Shown here: piece by piece, positions 34,941 through 45,900 of the stretch
Layout: each line of letters opens with the position of its first letter
Numbering within the stretch: position 1 is the stretch's first letter
Source: Desulfobacteraceae bacterium
GTDB lineage: Bacteria; Desulfobacterota; Desulfobacteria; Desulfobacterales; UBA5852
Assembly (NCBI GenBank): GCA_014237395.1
Contig: JABZFP010000030.1
Span: 372,001-436,000, forward strand
Reading direction: 5' to 3'
Length of the DNA stretch: 64,000 nt
The notes under the pieces: model-generated
The model's database searches: none
Told to the model about the DNA's origin: nothing
What the model saw: the letters and a program-made list of their open reading frames with translations, nothing else
Made by a program: the position numbers and the translations under genes

Positions 34941-36971
34941 ATGGCAGAAGTAAAAGAAATTAAAAAAGTAGCTAAGAAAGCCAAGATGGCTGATCCGGCG
35001 ACAGCCAGCATCGATCCCGCGACCCGTGAAATGCTCGAACGGGCGCAGAAACTGGGCGTGGAAACAATTTTTGACCGCGCTGTCACGATGAAGGCCTGTA
35101 ACATCGGTAGCCAGGGCACTTGCTGCAAAAACTGCAGCATGGGACCCTGTCGCTTGCCGTTGCCCAAGGACTATGACGAGGCCACGGACGAGCGCAAAGG
35201 GCTTTGCGGTGCCACCGCCAACACCATTGCGGCCCGCAACTTCATCCGCATGGTGGCAGGCGGTGCGGCGGCCCATTCCGACCACGGCCGCAGTGTCGCC
35301 GAGGTTTTTATGTCCGCAGCCCGCAAGGAAACGGAAGCCTATAAAATAAAAGACGAAGGCAAACTTCGCCAGATGGCACCGCACCTCGGCGTGGCGACCA
35401 CGTTGGAAGTTGACGGGGAAGTTCAAGATCGCGACATTGACGAAATCGCCCTGGAAGTGGCCGAAAAATCCCTCAACGAATGGGGCAAGGCCGAGGGCAC
35501 GGTCGAATACCTGAAGCGCGCGCCGGCACCGCGTTACGAGATCTGGAAAAAACAGGGTGTCCTGCCGCGCAATATTGATCGTGAAATTGTCGAAATCATG
35601 CATCGCACCCACATGGGGGTTGACCAGGATTACAAAAACCTGATGAAGCAGGGCGTCAGGGCCTCGCTGGCTGATGGCTGGGGTGGTTCCATGCTGGCCA
35701 CCGATATGCAGGACGTCCTGTTCGGCACGCCTTTCCCGCTGGTGTCCGAAGCCAACCTGGGTGTCATGAAAGAAGACATGGTCAATATCGTGATCCACGG
35801 TCATGAACCGGTCCTCTCCGAAGTGATCGTGGAAGTGGCCCAGACCAAGGAAATGATCGACTACGCCAAGGAAAAAGGGGCTAAAGGCATCCAGTTGTCC
35901 GGGATCTGCTGCACGGCCAACGAGATTTTGCAGCGCCACGGGGTTCCCCTGTGCGGCACCTTCCTGCAGCAGGAACTGGCCATCGTGACCGGCGCCTGCG
36001 ACGCCATGGTCGTAGACATTCAATGCATTATGCAGAACCTGGCCAATGTCGCCAAATGCTTCCACACCAAGTTGATCACCACCCATCCCATCGCACGCAT
36101 GGAGCAGGACAACGTGGTGCACATTGAATTCGACGAGCACCATGCCTTGGAAGATGCCCAGCGCATCGTCAAATTGGCCATCGACAACTTCACCGAGCGC
36201 GGTGCGGACGTCATGATTCCGAAGCATAAATCCCCGATGGTGGGGGGCTTCGGTGTGGAATCCGTCCAGTACCACCTGGGCGGCACCTTCCGCGGCGATT
36301 ATTACACCCTCAATGACAACATCATCAACGGCCGCATCCGCGGCATCGGCGGCGTCGTGGGCTGCAACAATGCCCGCACCAAGCACAACGAAGCCCACAT
36401 CCAGGTGGTCAAGGAACTGATCAAAAATGACGTCATCGTCCTGACCACCGGCTGTAACGCCATCGCTTGCGCCATGGAAGGGCTGCTGACGCCGGAATCG
36501 GCCAAGGTGTTCTGTGGACCGGGGCTGGCCGAGGTGTGCGAAACGGTCGGTATCCCGCCGGTCCTGCATCTGGGATCCTGCGTGGACAACAGCCGCATTC
36601 TGCTGGCGGCCACCGAAGTGGTCAAAGCCGGCGGGCTGGGCAATGACATCAGCGCGCTTCCGGCAGCCGGCAGCGCCCCCGAATGGATGAGTGAAAAAGC
36701 CATCAGCATCGGCCAGTATTTTGTGGCTTCGGGCGTCTATACGGTTTTTGGCACGGTCTTCCCGGCCGAAGGCGCACCGGTTTTCCAGCGCTTCCTGTTC
36801 GAAGAGATGGAGAAGATGTACGGCGGCATGTGGGATTTTGAAAAGGATCCCATCCTGCACGCCCGGAAGATGATCGCCCATATCGATAAAAAACGCAAAG
36901 AGCTGGGCATCGACAAGGCCCGCGAACGCGTCATGATGGATATGTCCGATCGGATGGCGCTTGAAGTCTAA
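34941..36971 (+). CDS. cooS: Ni-Fe carbon monoxide dehydrogenase catalytic subunit
   Basis: The 676-residue enzyme interconverts CO2 and CO at a Ni-Fe-S C-cluster and feeds AcsB. Cys53 and Cys61 match the subunit-bridging D-cluster ligands; Cys62, Cys65, Cys70 and probably Cys89 match the B-cluster. C-cluster ligands are in NIVIHGHEPVLSE (His), LSGICCTANEI, ACDAMVVDIQCIM, GVVGCNNART, LTTGCNAIACAM and HLGSCVDNSR. GAGGAGG precedes the ATG. In the acetogen nomenclature this is acsA. The maturation ATPase CooC is not in the window. Confidence 0.96.
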   Translation: MAEVKEIKKVAKKAKMADPATASIDPATREMLERAQKLGVETIFDRAVTMKACNIGSQGTCCKNCSMGPCRLPLPKDYDEATDERKGLCGATANTIAARNFIRMVAGGAAAHSDHGRSVAEVFMSAARKETEAYKIKDEGKLRQMAPHLGVATTLEVDGEVQDRDIDEIALEVAEKSLNEWGKAEGTVEYLKRAPAPRYEIWKKQGVLPRNIDREIVEIMHRTHMGVDQDYKNLMKQGVRASLADGWGGSMLATDMQDVLFGTPFPLVSEANLGVMKEDMVNIVIHGHEPVLSEVIVEVAQTKEMIDYAKEKGAKGIQLSGICCTANEILQRHGVPLCGTFLQQELAIVTGACDAMVVDIQCIMQNLANVAKCFHTKLITTHPIARMEQDNVVHIEFDEHHALEDAQRIVKLAIDNFTERGADVMIPKHKSPMVGGFGVESVQYHLGGTFRGDYYTLNDNIINGRIRGIGGVVGCNNARTKHNEAHIQVVKELIKNDVIVLTTGCNAIACAMEGLLTPESAKVFCGPGLAEVCETVGIPPVLHLGSCVDNSRILLAATEVVKAGGLGNDISALPAAGSAPEWMSEKAISIGQYFVASGVYTVFGTVFPAEGAPVFQRFLFEEMEKMYGGMWDFEKDPILHARKMIAHIDKKRKELGIDKARERVMMDMSDRMALEV

Positions 36972-37017
36972 AGGTGTTGAAAGTTAACGATACAAATCCT
37001 CAGCGAAGGAGGAACGC

Positions 37018-39231
37018 ATGTCCAAATTAGTCGCATTCGCCGCCATTCAGGGTGGATACAATATCGTTTCGAAAGTCGAAGGTGATTACAAAAAGGCGTT
37101 GGACACTTTCAACGCCGACACGCCGGTGGGTTTCCCGAACACCGCGTATTATCTGCCCGTGATTTACTCACTGCTGGGCATCAAGGTCGAAAAACTGGAA
37201 GATATGCAGAAGGTGTTGACGTTCTGCCGCAAACTGCTGCCCCCGCACATCAAATCCCGCAACCATCTGCCCTACCTCGGGCCATTGCTGGATGCCGGTA
37301 TGGCGGCGCTCCTGGCCTTCGAGATCAAGGAAGGGTTGCGGTACCTGAACGAACCGGATTTCTACCATGTCTCCGAGGAATGTGACCCGGAAAACGGCAA
37401 ACTTTGGCTCGGAGCCGCGGAAGATACCGTCTTCCGTAAACGCGGGGTGGAATTTGTGGACGGTTCGGCGCCTGGATTCGCCGCCATCGTTGGGGCGGCG
37501 CCTACGCCTGAAATCGCCAAGGATATTATCGAAGAGTACCAGAAACGCAGCATCTATGTTTTCCTGGCCGCCAACCACAACGGCACCAGTGTGTCGCAGC
37601 AGCTGGTGGAAGCCGGTGTCCAGGTGGGTTGGAACACCAAAATCGTGCCCTTCGGCCCCGACATCTCATCTGCCATTTTCGCTCTCGGGTTTGCCAACCG
37701 GGCCGCCATGGCGTTCGGAGGGGTCCAGCCGGGTGATTACAAGAAAATGTTGATGTATAACAAAAACCGCATCTTTGCCTTCGTCAATGCCCTTGGCGAT
37801 GTGGGTACCGAATGGGGAGCCGCGGCGGCCGGCTGCGTCAACTGGGGTTTCCCGACCCTGGCCGACACCGATATTCCGGAAATTCTGCCCACCGGTGTCT
37901 GCACCTACGAGCACGTTATCGCGAACGTGTCGCACGAAGAGATGGTGCAGAAGTCTGTCGAAACCCGCGGTCTCAAGGTCACCATTTCCGATATCGATAT
38001 TCCCTGCAGTTTTGGACCGGCCTACGAGGGAGAGCGGGTGCGCGGCGCCGATCTGTATACCCAGATGGGCGGCGGCAAGACCCAGGCCACCGAGCTGGTG
38101 AAATTGGCCGAGATGACCGATATCGAAGACGGCAAGGTCAATGTGGTCGGTCCCGATATCGGCGACATCAAAGAAGGCGATGTTCTTCCGCTGGGCATCT
38201 ACGTCGAGGTCGCCGGCCGTGAAATGCAGGCCGACTTCGAACCGATTCTGGAACGCCAGATCCATCACCTGGTGAACTATATCCAGGGCATCATGCACAT
38301 GGGTCAGCGCGATATCGCCTGGATCCGGGTGAGCAAGGCAGCTATTGATAAGGGCTTCACCATAAAGGATATCGGTGTCGTGCTGCATGCCAAGTTCCAT
38401 CAGGATTTCGGTGCCATCCTGGACAAGGTCGAGGTGACCCTCTACACCAAGAAAGAAGATGTTGATAAGTTGACCAAAAGAGCGCGTGGAGAATACAAGA
38501 CGCGTGACGAACGGGTCGACAAGATGACCGATGAAGACGTGGAAATCTTTTACTCTTGTACGCTGTGCCAGTCATTTGCACCCAGCCATGTGTGTGCCGT
38601 CAGCCCGGAACGCACAGGGCTTTGTGGCGCCTACAACTGGATGGACTGCCGGGCATCCTATCAGATCAATCCCACCGGTCCTAACCAGCCGATTGAAAAG
38701 GGCGAGGTCCTGGATGCCAAGCTGGGGATGTTCAAAGGCGTGAACGAGTTTGTCGCCAAGGCCTCACGTGGCGCCATCACCCAGTACAACTTCTACTCCA
38801 TGGTGCAGGAACCCATGACGACCTGCGGGTGCTGCGAGTGTATCGCCGCCATGCTGCCGTCCTGCAACGGCGTCATGACGGTCAGCCGCGAATATACCGG
38901 TGAAACCCCCTGCGGGATGAAGTTCACCACGCTGGCCGGCGTCATGGGCGGCGGGGCTTCTTCGCCGGGTTTTGTCGGCCATTCCAAATACAACATTACC
39001 CAGCGCAAGTTCATCGTCGGAGACGGTGGTCTCCTGCGGATGGTCTGGATGCCCAAGATCCTGAAAGACGAAATCAAGGAGCGCATTGAGGCACGCGGGG
39101 CGGAAATGGGCGTACCGGATCTCTTCGACAAGATTGCCGACGAGACCGTCGGCATCACGGAAGAAGAGATTATGCCCTTCCTGGAAGAAAAGGGACATCC
39201 GGCCCTGTCCATGCCACCGATCATTGGCTGA
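37018..39231 (+). CDS. acsB: Acetyl-CoA synthase (CO-methylating)
   Basis: The 737-residue enzyme joins CO, a methyl group from the corrinoid protein and CoA into acetyl-CoA, or does the reverse. All six A-cluster cysteines are found with the spacing of the Moorella enzyme: Cys514, Cys517, Cys526 (SCTLCQSFAPSHVC), Cys536 in DCxx of NWMDC region or GLCGAY just before it, and Cys603 and Cys605 in TTCGCCEC. The N-terminal CODH-contacting domain is complete, so this is the bacterial long form rather than archaeal CdhC. GAAGGAGG precedes the ATG, 46 bases after cooS. Confidence 0.96.
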   Translation: MSKLVAFAAIQGGYNIVSKVEGDYKKALDTFNADTPVGFPNTAYYLPVIYSLLGIKVEKLEDMQKVLTFCRKLLPPHIKSRNHLPYLGPLLDAGMAALLAFEIKEGLRYLNEPDFYHVSEECDPENGKLWLGAAEDTVFRKRGVEFVDGSAPGFAAIVGAAPTPEIAKDIIEEYQKRSIYVFLAANHNGTSVSQQLVEAGVQVGWNTKIVPFGPDISSAIFALGFANRAAMAFGGVQPGDYKKMLMYNKNRIFAFVNALGDVGTEWGAAAAGCVNWGFPTLADTDIPEILPTGVCTYEHVIANVSHEEMVQKSVETRGLKVTISDIDIPCSFGPAYEGERVRGADLYTQMGGGKTQATELVKLAEMTDIEDGKVNVVGPDIGDIKEGDVLPLGIYVEVAGREMQADFEPILERQIHHLVNYIQGIMHMGQRDIAWIRVSKAAIDKGFTIKDIGVVLHAKFHQDFGAILDKVEVTLYTKKEDVDKLTKRARGEYKTRDERVDKMTDEDVEIFYSCTLCQSFAPSHVCAVSPERTGLCGAYNWMDCRASYQINPTGPNQPIEKGEVLDAKLGMFKGVNEFVAKASRGAITQYNFYSMVQEPMTTCGCCECIAAMLPSCNGVMTVSREYTGETPCGMKFTTLAGVMGGGASSPGFVGHSKYNITQRKFIVGDGGLLRMVWMPKILKDEIKERIEARGAEMGVPDLFDKIADETVGITEEEIMPFLEEKGHPALSMPPIIG

Positions 39232-39358
39232 TGGGAATGTCCATGTGCATGCGCGCCCGAGGACTCCGGATGGCGGCTTCAGGCGCGCATCATGTTATAC
39301 TAGTTATTTGAATACACAACGGTTCTTAATATAGCTGAACAACAGCAAGGAGAAAACC

Positions 39359-40699
39359 ATGGCATTAACCGGTATTCAGATTTTCAAACTCCTGCCGAAA
39401 ACCAACTGCAAGGAATGCGGTGTGCCGACCTGCCTGGCATTTGCCATGAATCTGGCGTCGGGCAAGGCCGAGCTTGACAGTTGTCCCTATGTTTCCGATG
39501 AAGCCCGCGAGAAGTTGGCGGAAGCATCGGCCCCTCCGATTCGACCAGTGGTTCTAGGCGCTGGTGTACGCAAGGCGACGGTGGGGGGTGAAACGGTACT
39601 TTATCGTCATGAAAAAACATTTTTCAACCCGACCGCCCTGGCCGCGACGATTACATCGGATACGGCGGAAGCGGACGTTGCCGCTAAAATTAAAGGATGG
39701 AATGCGTTACAGTTTGAACGCGTCGGCCTGAACCTGCGCCCGGAGCTGGTGGCACTCAAGGATGCCAGCGGCGATGCAGCAGCATTTGCCAAATTGGCCA
39801 AACTCATCGCGGAAACATCGGAATTCAACCTGATTCTGATGAGCGAGAGCCCGGATGTGCTTAAAGCCGGGGCGGAGGCTTGTGCCTTCAAGCGCCCGCT
39901 CCTCTACGCCGCCACGGAAAGTACGGTGGATGCGTTGGGTGCTTTGGCCAAGGAGATGGATCTGCCGCTGGCCGTCAAGGCCGATTCGGTGGAGGCGCTG
40001 GTGCCGCTCACCACCAAACTGACCGAAATGGGATTGAAGGATCTCGTTCTCGATGCAGGATCCCGCGATGTCAAAAAATCGTTGGATGACCAAGTGGCGA
40101 TTCGCCGCGCGGCCCTCAAGGACCTCAACCGGGCCGTGGGTTTTCCCACCATTACGTTTCCCTGTGAAATGGCGTCCAATCTGGATATGGAAACGCTTAT
40201 CGCCGGACAGTTCATCGCCAAATACGGCAGCATCGTCGTGCTGTCCGATTTTAGCGGCGACAGCCTGTTCCCGCTGCTTCTGGAACGGTTGAATATCTAT
40301 ACCGATCCTCAGCGTCCCATGACCGTAACGGAAGGCATTTTTGAAATCAACAATCCGGACGAGAATTCGCCCGTCATGGTAACCACCAACTTCGCTCTGA
40401 CGTATTTCATCGTTTCCGGTGAAATCGAGGCCAGCAGAGTTCCGGCCTGGTTACTCATCAAGGACTCGGAAGGATTGTCGGTGCTCACCGCCTGGGCGGC
40501 TGGAAAGTTTTCCGGCGACGATGTCGGCATGTTTGTTAAAAAGAGCGGCATCATGGACAAGGTCAAACATACCGAGTTGATCATACCCGGTTACGCGGCC
40601 GCGATCGCCGGCGACGTAGAAGAAGAACTGCCTGGCTGGACCATTACCGTGGGCCCACGTGAAGCAGCGCACTTGCCCGGTTTTCTCCGCGGGAAGTGA
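39359..40699 (+). CDS. acsC: Corrinoid iron-sulfur protein large subunit
   Basis: The 446-residue gamma subunit holds the [4Fe-4S] cluster that reduces the corrinoid. The cluster ligands are Cys17, Cys20, Cys25 and Cys42 in KTNCKECGVPTCLAF and LDSCPYV. The central part is a TIM barrel (FPTITFPCEMASNLDMETLI is typical) and the C-terminal third is the cobamide-binding domain (SVLTAWAAGKFSGDDVG). It forms a heterodimer with AcsD. AAGGAG lies nine bases before the ATG. The 127-base gap after acsB has no obvious terminator. Confidence 0.95.
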   Translation: MALTGIQIFKLLPKTNCKECGVPTCLAFAMNLASGKAELDSCPYVSDEAREKLAEASAPPIRPVVLGAGVRKATVGGETVLYRHEKTFFNPTALAATITSDTAEADVAAKIKGWNALQFERVGLNLRPELVALKDASGDAAAFAKLAKLIAETSEFNLILMSESPDVLKAGAEACAFKRPLLYAATESTVDALGALAKEMDLPLAVKADSVEALVPLTTKLTEMGLKDLVLDAGSRDVKKSLDDQVAIRRAALKDLNRAVGFPTITFPCEMASNLDMETLIAGQFIAKYGSIVVLSDFSGDSLFPLLLERLNIYTDPQRPMTVTEGIFEINNPDENSPVMVTTNFALTYFIVSGEIEASRVPAWLLIKDSEGLSVLTAWAAGKFSGDDVGMFVKKSGIMDKVKHTELIIPGYAAAIAGDVEEELPGWTITVGPREAAHLPGFLRGK

Positions 40700-40797
40700 G
40701 TCTTCTGACAGCGTTGACGGTACAGCAGGGGCGGTGTTGACGGAATGTCCCTGGTTGGCCGACCCGGAAAACAAGCGTCAAGAGAGAGGGAGGATCT

Positions 40798-41694
40798 ATG
40801 TTACTGATTGGTGAGAGTTTAAACGTGATTTCCAAGAAGATCGGCCGCGCCTTCAAAGAGCGTGATCCCAAGCCGATTCAGGAAGAAGCCCTGTTCCAGC
40901 GGGAAAAGGGCATGGACTATATCGACATCAACCTCGGTCCGGCCAAAAAAGACGGGGTAGAATTGATGCCCTGGGTTGTCAAGACTGTGCAGGAAGTGGT
41001 CGACGATGTGCCCCTGGCCCTGGATACATCCAACATCGATGCCATCGAAGCCGCTTTGAAAGTCATCAAACCGGTTGCCAGCGGCGCGTCGCATATTGTC
41101 AACTCCATCATGGCGCGTCCTGAGCGCTATGAGCGCATGGTGCCGATGACGGCCGATGCGGGTGCCGATTTCGTCGCCCTCATGTGGGGCCCAGAGGGGT
41201 TGCCGCGGGATGAAAACGAGCGTGCCGCATTGTGTGTCGAGTTGCTTTATTTTGCCAACGAGGCCGGCATTCCCAATGAAAAGATTTGGGTGGACGGCAT
41301 CGTGACACCGGTCAACATCCAGCAGCCCCAGGCCATCAGCCTGATGGAATTCCAGAAAATGTTGCAGGACATGGCCCCGGGTGCTCGCAGCACCTGCGGA
41401 TTGTCCAATATTTCTAACGGACCGCCGGATCATTTGCGTCCCATTCTGAACCAGACCTACATGGTCATGCTGCAGAAAAGCGGAATGGAATCCGTCATCT
41501 CTGATCCGCTTGATGACCAGTTGACAGCTATCGCCAAAGGAAAGCGTCAGGACATCGTGGACCTGATCTATGGCATGCTCGACGGTCAGGTACCGGATGT
41601 GGGTGGACTGTCCGAAGAATTGCTGAAATACAAAAAGACGGTAGACGTCATTCTGGGCAACACGCTGTATTCGGATTCCTGGCTGGAGGTATAG
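40798..41694 (+). CDS. acsE: Methyl-tetrahydrofolate:corrinoid protein methyltransferase
   Basis: The 298-residue enzyme moves the methyl group between 5-methyl-tetrahydrofolate and the corrinoid of AcsCD. It is a pterin-binding TIM barrel like MetH's folate domain: LLIGESLNVISKKIG, GMDYIDINLGPAKKDG, PLALDTSNIDAIEAAL, STCGLSNISNG. It is the last gene of the acs unit and is followed 37 bases later by a very strong terminator. GGGAGG precedes the ATG. Confidence 0.95.
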   Translation: MLLIGESLNVISKKIGRAFKERDPKPIQEEALFQREKGMDYIDINLGPAKKDGVELMPWVVKTVQEVVDDVPLALDTSNIDAIEAALKVIKPVASGASHIVNSIMARPERYERMVPMTADAGADFVALMWGPEGLPRDENERAALCVELLYFANEAGIPNEKIWVDGIVTPVNIQQPQAISLMEFQKMLQDMAPGARSTCGLSNISNGPPDHLRPILNQTYMVMLQKSGMESVISDPLDDQLTAIAKGKRQDIVDLIYGMLDGQVPDVGGLSEELLKYKKTVDVILGNTLYSDSWLEV

Positions 41695-41731
41695 GGTACC
41701 GTTACTTTCTACCGGTTTTTATCGATCGATT

Positions 41732-41767
41732 CACAAAAAGCCCTTCCCGGCGGAAGGGCTTTTTGTG
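41732..41767 (+). terminator. Strong rho-independent terminator of the acs operon
   Basis: CACAAAAAGCCCTTCC and its exact complement flank a CGGC loop; the outer pairs are A-tract and T-tract. The 16-pair stem has no mismatch and could work in both directions. It closes the carbon-fixation operon. Confidence 0.93.
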
Positions 41768-41843
41768 CTTTCATGAGGGGTGACCCTCCTTAAAATTTTC
41801 TTTTTTCCCGCAACGTCTCTTGGAAGGAAGGAACGGGATTATT

Positions 41844-42461
41844 ATGGCGAGAGTTGATGACTATCGTGCGGCACTTGGCCTGGCCGCAGAAAAACTGGCG
41901 ACGCAGCCTTTTGACGAAATCTGTTCACGGACCGGCCTGACGCCGATACGCGGCAACCGATTCCAGATACGATTCCTGGACCGTCAATACGGGATCGATT
42001 ATCCAGGGTTTCGGTTTGAAGATCTGGACGCCCCGGAGCGTGAAATCCCCCTCCAGGAGCAGGTGTTGATCCTTCATTACATGGTGGGCGCTGATCCGCA
42101 TCGGGTTCCTGGCGATATGATCGCTTATCGTGAAATCCCGGGGGCTTCGTTCTATTTCGGACCGTTCGTTAAACGTGCGGTCAACCCCTTGAAAGACGTT
42201 TTCGGCCGAGACATCGCATCGTTTCAGCGGACCTGTGAAGCGCTGGGCGGAACACCGATCGATGCCGGGGATGCGGCCTATCAATTCCAGGTATTTCCCC
42301 AGTTGGGCCTCCAGTATATCCTGTGGGAAGGGGATGAAGAGTTCGATGCCGAGGCGAATATTCTTTTCAACGAATCGACTGGGGATTGCCTTTCACCGGA
42401 AGATGCAGCCTGGCTGGCGGGAATGGTTGTTTACCGCTTGATGGCCCTCAGCCGCGCTTAG
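41844..42461 (+). CDS. DUF3786 protein
   Basis: The 205-residue soluble protein fits the DUF3786 family, found mainly in strict anaerobes, often near corrinoid or metal enzymes. Recognisable phrases are ICSRTGLTPIRGNRFQIRFL, IPLQEQVLILHYM, YREIPGASFYFGPFVKRAV and LQYILWEGDEEFDAEANIL. Its function is not known to me. The position after the acs operon, beyond its terminator, suggests a separate promoter. Its TAG stop lies inside the left arm of the inverted-repeat element at 42458, so the natural C-terminus may have been altered by that insertion. Confidence 0.8.
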   Translation: MARVDDYRAALGLAAEKLATQPFDEICSRTGLTPIRGNRFQIRFLDRQYGIDYPGFRFEDLDAPEREIPLQEQVLILHYMVGADPHRVPGDMIAYREIPGASFYFGPFVKRAVNPLKDVFGRDIASFQRTCEALGGTPIDAGDAAYQFQVFPQLGLQYILWEGDEEFDAEANILFNESTGDCLSPEDAAWLAGMVVYRLMALSRA

Positions 42462-42627
42462 TACTCCTGTTCGTCAATACGATGGCATTCGCCGGTTGAT
42501 GCATCCTGGCTTACGGTGTTGCGCGGCGCTTGAATACGCAGGGTCTTCGCGCTTCGTGCGCCGGGTATGCCAGGCGCCTCGGGGGCCATCTCGATGCGTC
42601 ACCGTATTGACGAACATGCGTACTTAG
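42458..42627. repeat. Inverted-repeat element, copy 1
   Basis: About 169 bases bounded by imperfect 24-base inverted ends. The left end (42458-42481) and the reverse complement of the right end (42603-42626) agree at 21 of 24 positions and share TGTTCGTCAATACG. The interior is also partly self-complementary (GATGGC with GCCATC; CCTGGC with GCCAGG), so the whole unit can fold into one long hairpin. A second copy lies at 53666. It has no open frame. It resembles a MITE or large palindromic extragenic repeat. Confidence 0.75.
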
Positions 42628-42952
42628 GTAGCCCTGCCATCGTCAGTTTCCGAATGTCACTGTCCCCATGACCCTATGGCGGCATGGACGAATCCTTCAT
42701 GCGCCACGGTTGCCGGATCGGTACATTGCAAATCGTGTTAGGCTATGATAGGTTTTACCAGTTGATGTGCATATTATTCGGTATTGATATCAAAAGGTTA
42801 TAAAAGTAACGGCATCAGCGAAAGACTTGCTGCGGATTATGCGCGGTATAAAATTAGCAGATGGTCGGCGGTTTCAAAGGGGCACATATCCAACTGCCGC
42901 TGCCGATGATATTGGCGGCGGGACGGCTTAAACCGACTGGAGGAGCACGGTG
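42628..42952. other. Region upstream of the PPDK-like gene
   Basis: No gene is visible. A weak TTGCAA, 17 bases, TAGGTT element sits at 42726-42754, and an AT-rich patch follows at 42765-42805. The last bases carry GGAGGAG for the next gene. Confidence 0.4.
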
Positions 42953-45900
42953 ATGATCCGCTCAAAGGCGCTTGAGGTCAACATAGCGGATTACCATGTG
43001 GATGTGGAGATTGACCGGAAGTACACGGTCCTCCAAGAGGTCATGTCCTCTTATTTCGGCCTTCAGGAAGGCTTGACCACGTTTTTAAAGGAGTTGTCCC
43101 ACCCTTACAAAAATTGGCATTTCATCGTCAGGGAAGCCCGTACCTATTCCCTGGATTATTTCCATCTGATTCAAACCCACGCCTCAGGCCCTCCGGCCGC
43201 CCAGCTTTATATCGATATCTATTTGCGCGCCATTGAATCGACACGCGGGACCGATGTCTGCATCGATGCCGTGGACAACCTGATGTTGTTCCTGTTGAAG
43301 ATCGTCAAAGACGCGGGAGGCGCCTTCGACCGTTTCATTCCGGTGCTGGACAGCGCTTTCCAGAGTATTCGTCGTTACGATCGCCCGATTTTCATGTTGT
43401 TTCTTAAAAGCTATTATCAGCTAAATCGCCTGGGGGAGGCCGCCTTGACGCATGCGGCCGATCAACTGGTAGGCCTGCATCATTTGAATTTGCTCATGAT
43501 CCGCTTCTACCAGGAGACCTTTGCCTACTGGGCGGGGGAAGAGGATCCGCAACAATGGTTTTTAAAAGAGGCGGGCGAATTCAAGCCGGATGTCGATCTG
43601 GATGCGCTTTTTGAACCCATTGCGCATTCAACCTTTCACCGGCACAATGAAACGCTGGATGCGATTCTGCTCTGCGAAGATATCCGGACCCCCGACGTGT
43701 TGCGCCGCATGCTGGAACTGCCCGGGTTTAACCAAATCGTTAACGCGCATCGCGAGATTCCCAGCCGCCTCAGCGACCTTGGCAACAAAAACGGACGCGG
43801 CGATCTCTACCGTCTGCTCTTTCTTTTCTACCAGATGAATCTGGCCGGTCTGTCGATCATCCATGAAGAGGCGCTTCGGGACATCAACCGAGCGCTGACC
43901 TGGATCATCGACAACGAGAAACCCTGGCACATCCGCACCCTGATGGAAAAAACGTTTTCCATTCTCAAGGCCCGCGCGGCGATTTTCCCGGCCACCGCGC
44001 TCAATTGTGTTTTAAACATGGGGAAAGGGGTTTACCGCACCCAGGATATCGATTTTATCAATTTTTTTATCGATCGGGTTATCGACCTGGGCTTTCAGGC
44101 ACCGAACATCGGCGGCGTGGGAAACGACTGGCAGATTCAAGTGAATACTGCTCATCTGCAGAATATCCGGACCTGGCTGGAGCTGATCGAGCTCAGCCCC
44201 AAACGGTCCACGCGCCTGATGTCCTATCTGATCATCCACATTTCCATGTGCGGCGTCTTTATCAAGGACACGGACCTCTTCCCGCGGGATATCACGCGTT
44301 TTCTCAACAGCGGCGTCGAGCCGGTTTACAATATCGCCAAGCAGCTGGCGCGGCTTTTCCCCGTCTATTTCAACGATATCGGGGCCGAAGGAAAATTACG
44401 CGACATTTCGACCCAGCTGGACGAGATCAACCACCGCAAGGATGTCCTGCTCCATTTCTTGCGGAAACAATGCCATGTGGAGAGCAGCAACCGCATCATC
44501 AATTTTATGGAAGCGGTCCTGCATTTCTGGCAGACGCGTGACAGCGAGCCGCTGCGGTCGTACATCCCCCCCAATATTTTCAGCGAAATCAAGACGACAG
44601 GACCATACGTGGACGGCGTTCATACCGCGATGCAGCGGCTCGAGGAACGCGGACTCGGCCAACTGCAGGCATTGTTGCGTATGCCCGAAGAGGGGTTGCA
44701 AAATGTCCTGACCGAATACGAGGATATTGAACCGATCGAGCGGCAGCGGGTTTACCTGGCGGTCAATCTCTACAAGTTGTTGAACCAGAAGTATAATATC
44801 GATTTTATCGAACTCGGCCACTATATGGCCCAGCTGAAGAACGAGGGCTTCCCCGGGCTGGAAGCGCTTGAGAGTGTTCTGGAAATAAGCGATTCACGCG
44901 ATAAACTGCGTGGCCTGTTGGATGTCCAGGAGGAATTGAAGGCCATCGTCCTCTCGGACCAGACGTTTGAAATTCGTGAGGATATCTATAAAAAACGCCA
45001 TTTCACCATCGACATCCCCTCCATGTACGGCAGTTACCACGAGATGAAATTCAATGCCTTGGGGCTGTCGTTTCGTCTGGAGGCACTTACCAACGTCCTT
45101 TTTGAGAAACTCATTCGCCGGATCGATTTAAGCCTGATCACGCGGGCGACCTTTTATCACATTTTTGATTTGCTCCTTCTGTTCCAGCGCGCGCTGGCAC
45201 TGGACGGCATTTCCTCCAAGGAATTCGAGCGGCAGCTGGGAATGCTGGCCCACGCACTGGAAGCCCGGGGGTTTACGTTTACCCAGTATCTGGACATCTT
45301 TCGCGGGTTTGCCACCGCCGTCAAAAACATTATCAATGATTATTTCAACAACATTCACGAAGAGAATTTGGACGGTATCATTGAGCGCACACCGAAGGAT
45401 CAGATTTTACCGAAATATCTGCCCGCGGACAGCGCTGCCGAAAAAGAGCGAACCCAGCACCGGATATCGGAGATTTTTTTTCGTGACCTGATTTCGCTGG
45501 CGCTGGGGTTGCGACAACTGGATCTTTTCCTCAGCCGTATCCTCAATACCCTGTTTCACCAGTCGGCTAAAATACCCAAGGACAGCTTGCATAGCCTGCT
45601 GAACTACGACCCACAGCGTGCCGTGACGTCCCTGGTCATGCCCAATGAGCGGGTGGATGGCATCATCTACCTCGGCAACAAAGGGTTGAACATGGTGAAG
45701 TTGCGTAATTTTGGCTTCCCGGTGCCGCCGGGGTTCATCGTCACCACCGAAGTCTTTCGCTGCCGCGAGGTCATCGAGCGTTATCCGCCGGCGGAAGCCA
45801 ATTTTCGCGACCAGGTATCGCGTCATATTGCTATTCTGGAAAATTACGCCGGCAAAAAATTTGGCAACGCCCGCAATCCGCTCATGCTATCGGTGCGCAG

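Noticed and set aside
34899..36881. 660-codon minus-strand open frame
   Set aside because: It is antisense to cooS, which has all cluster ligands. The His/Asp/Gly-rich translation is typical of a shadow frame in high-GC DNA.
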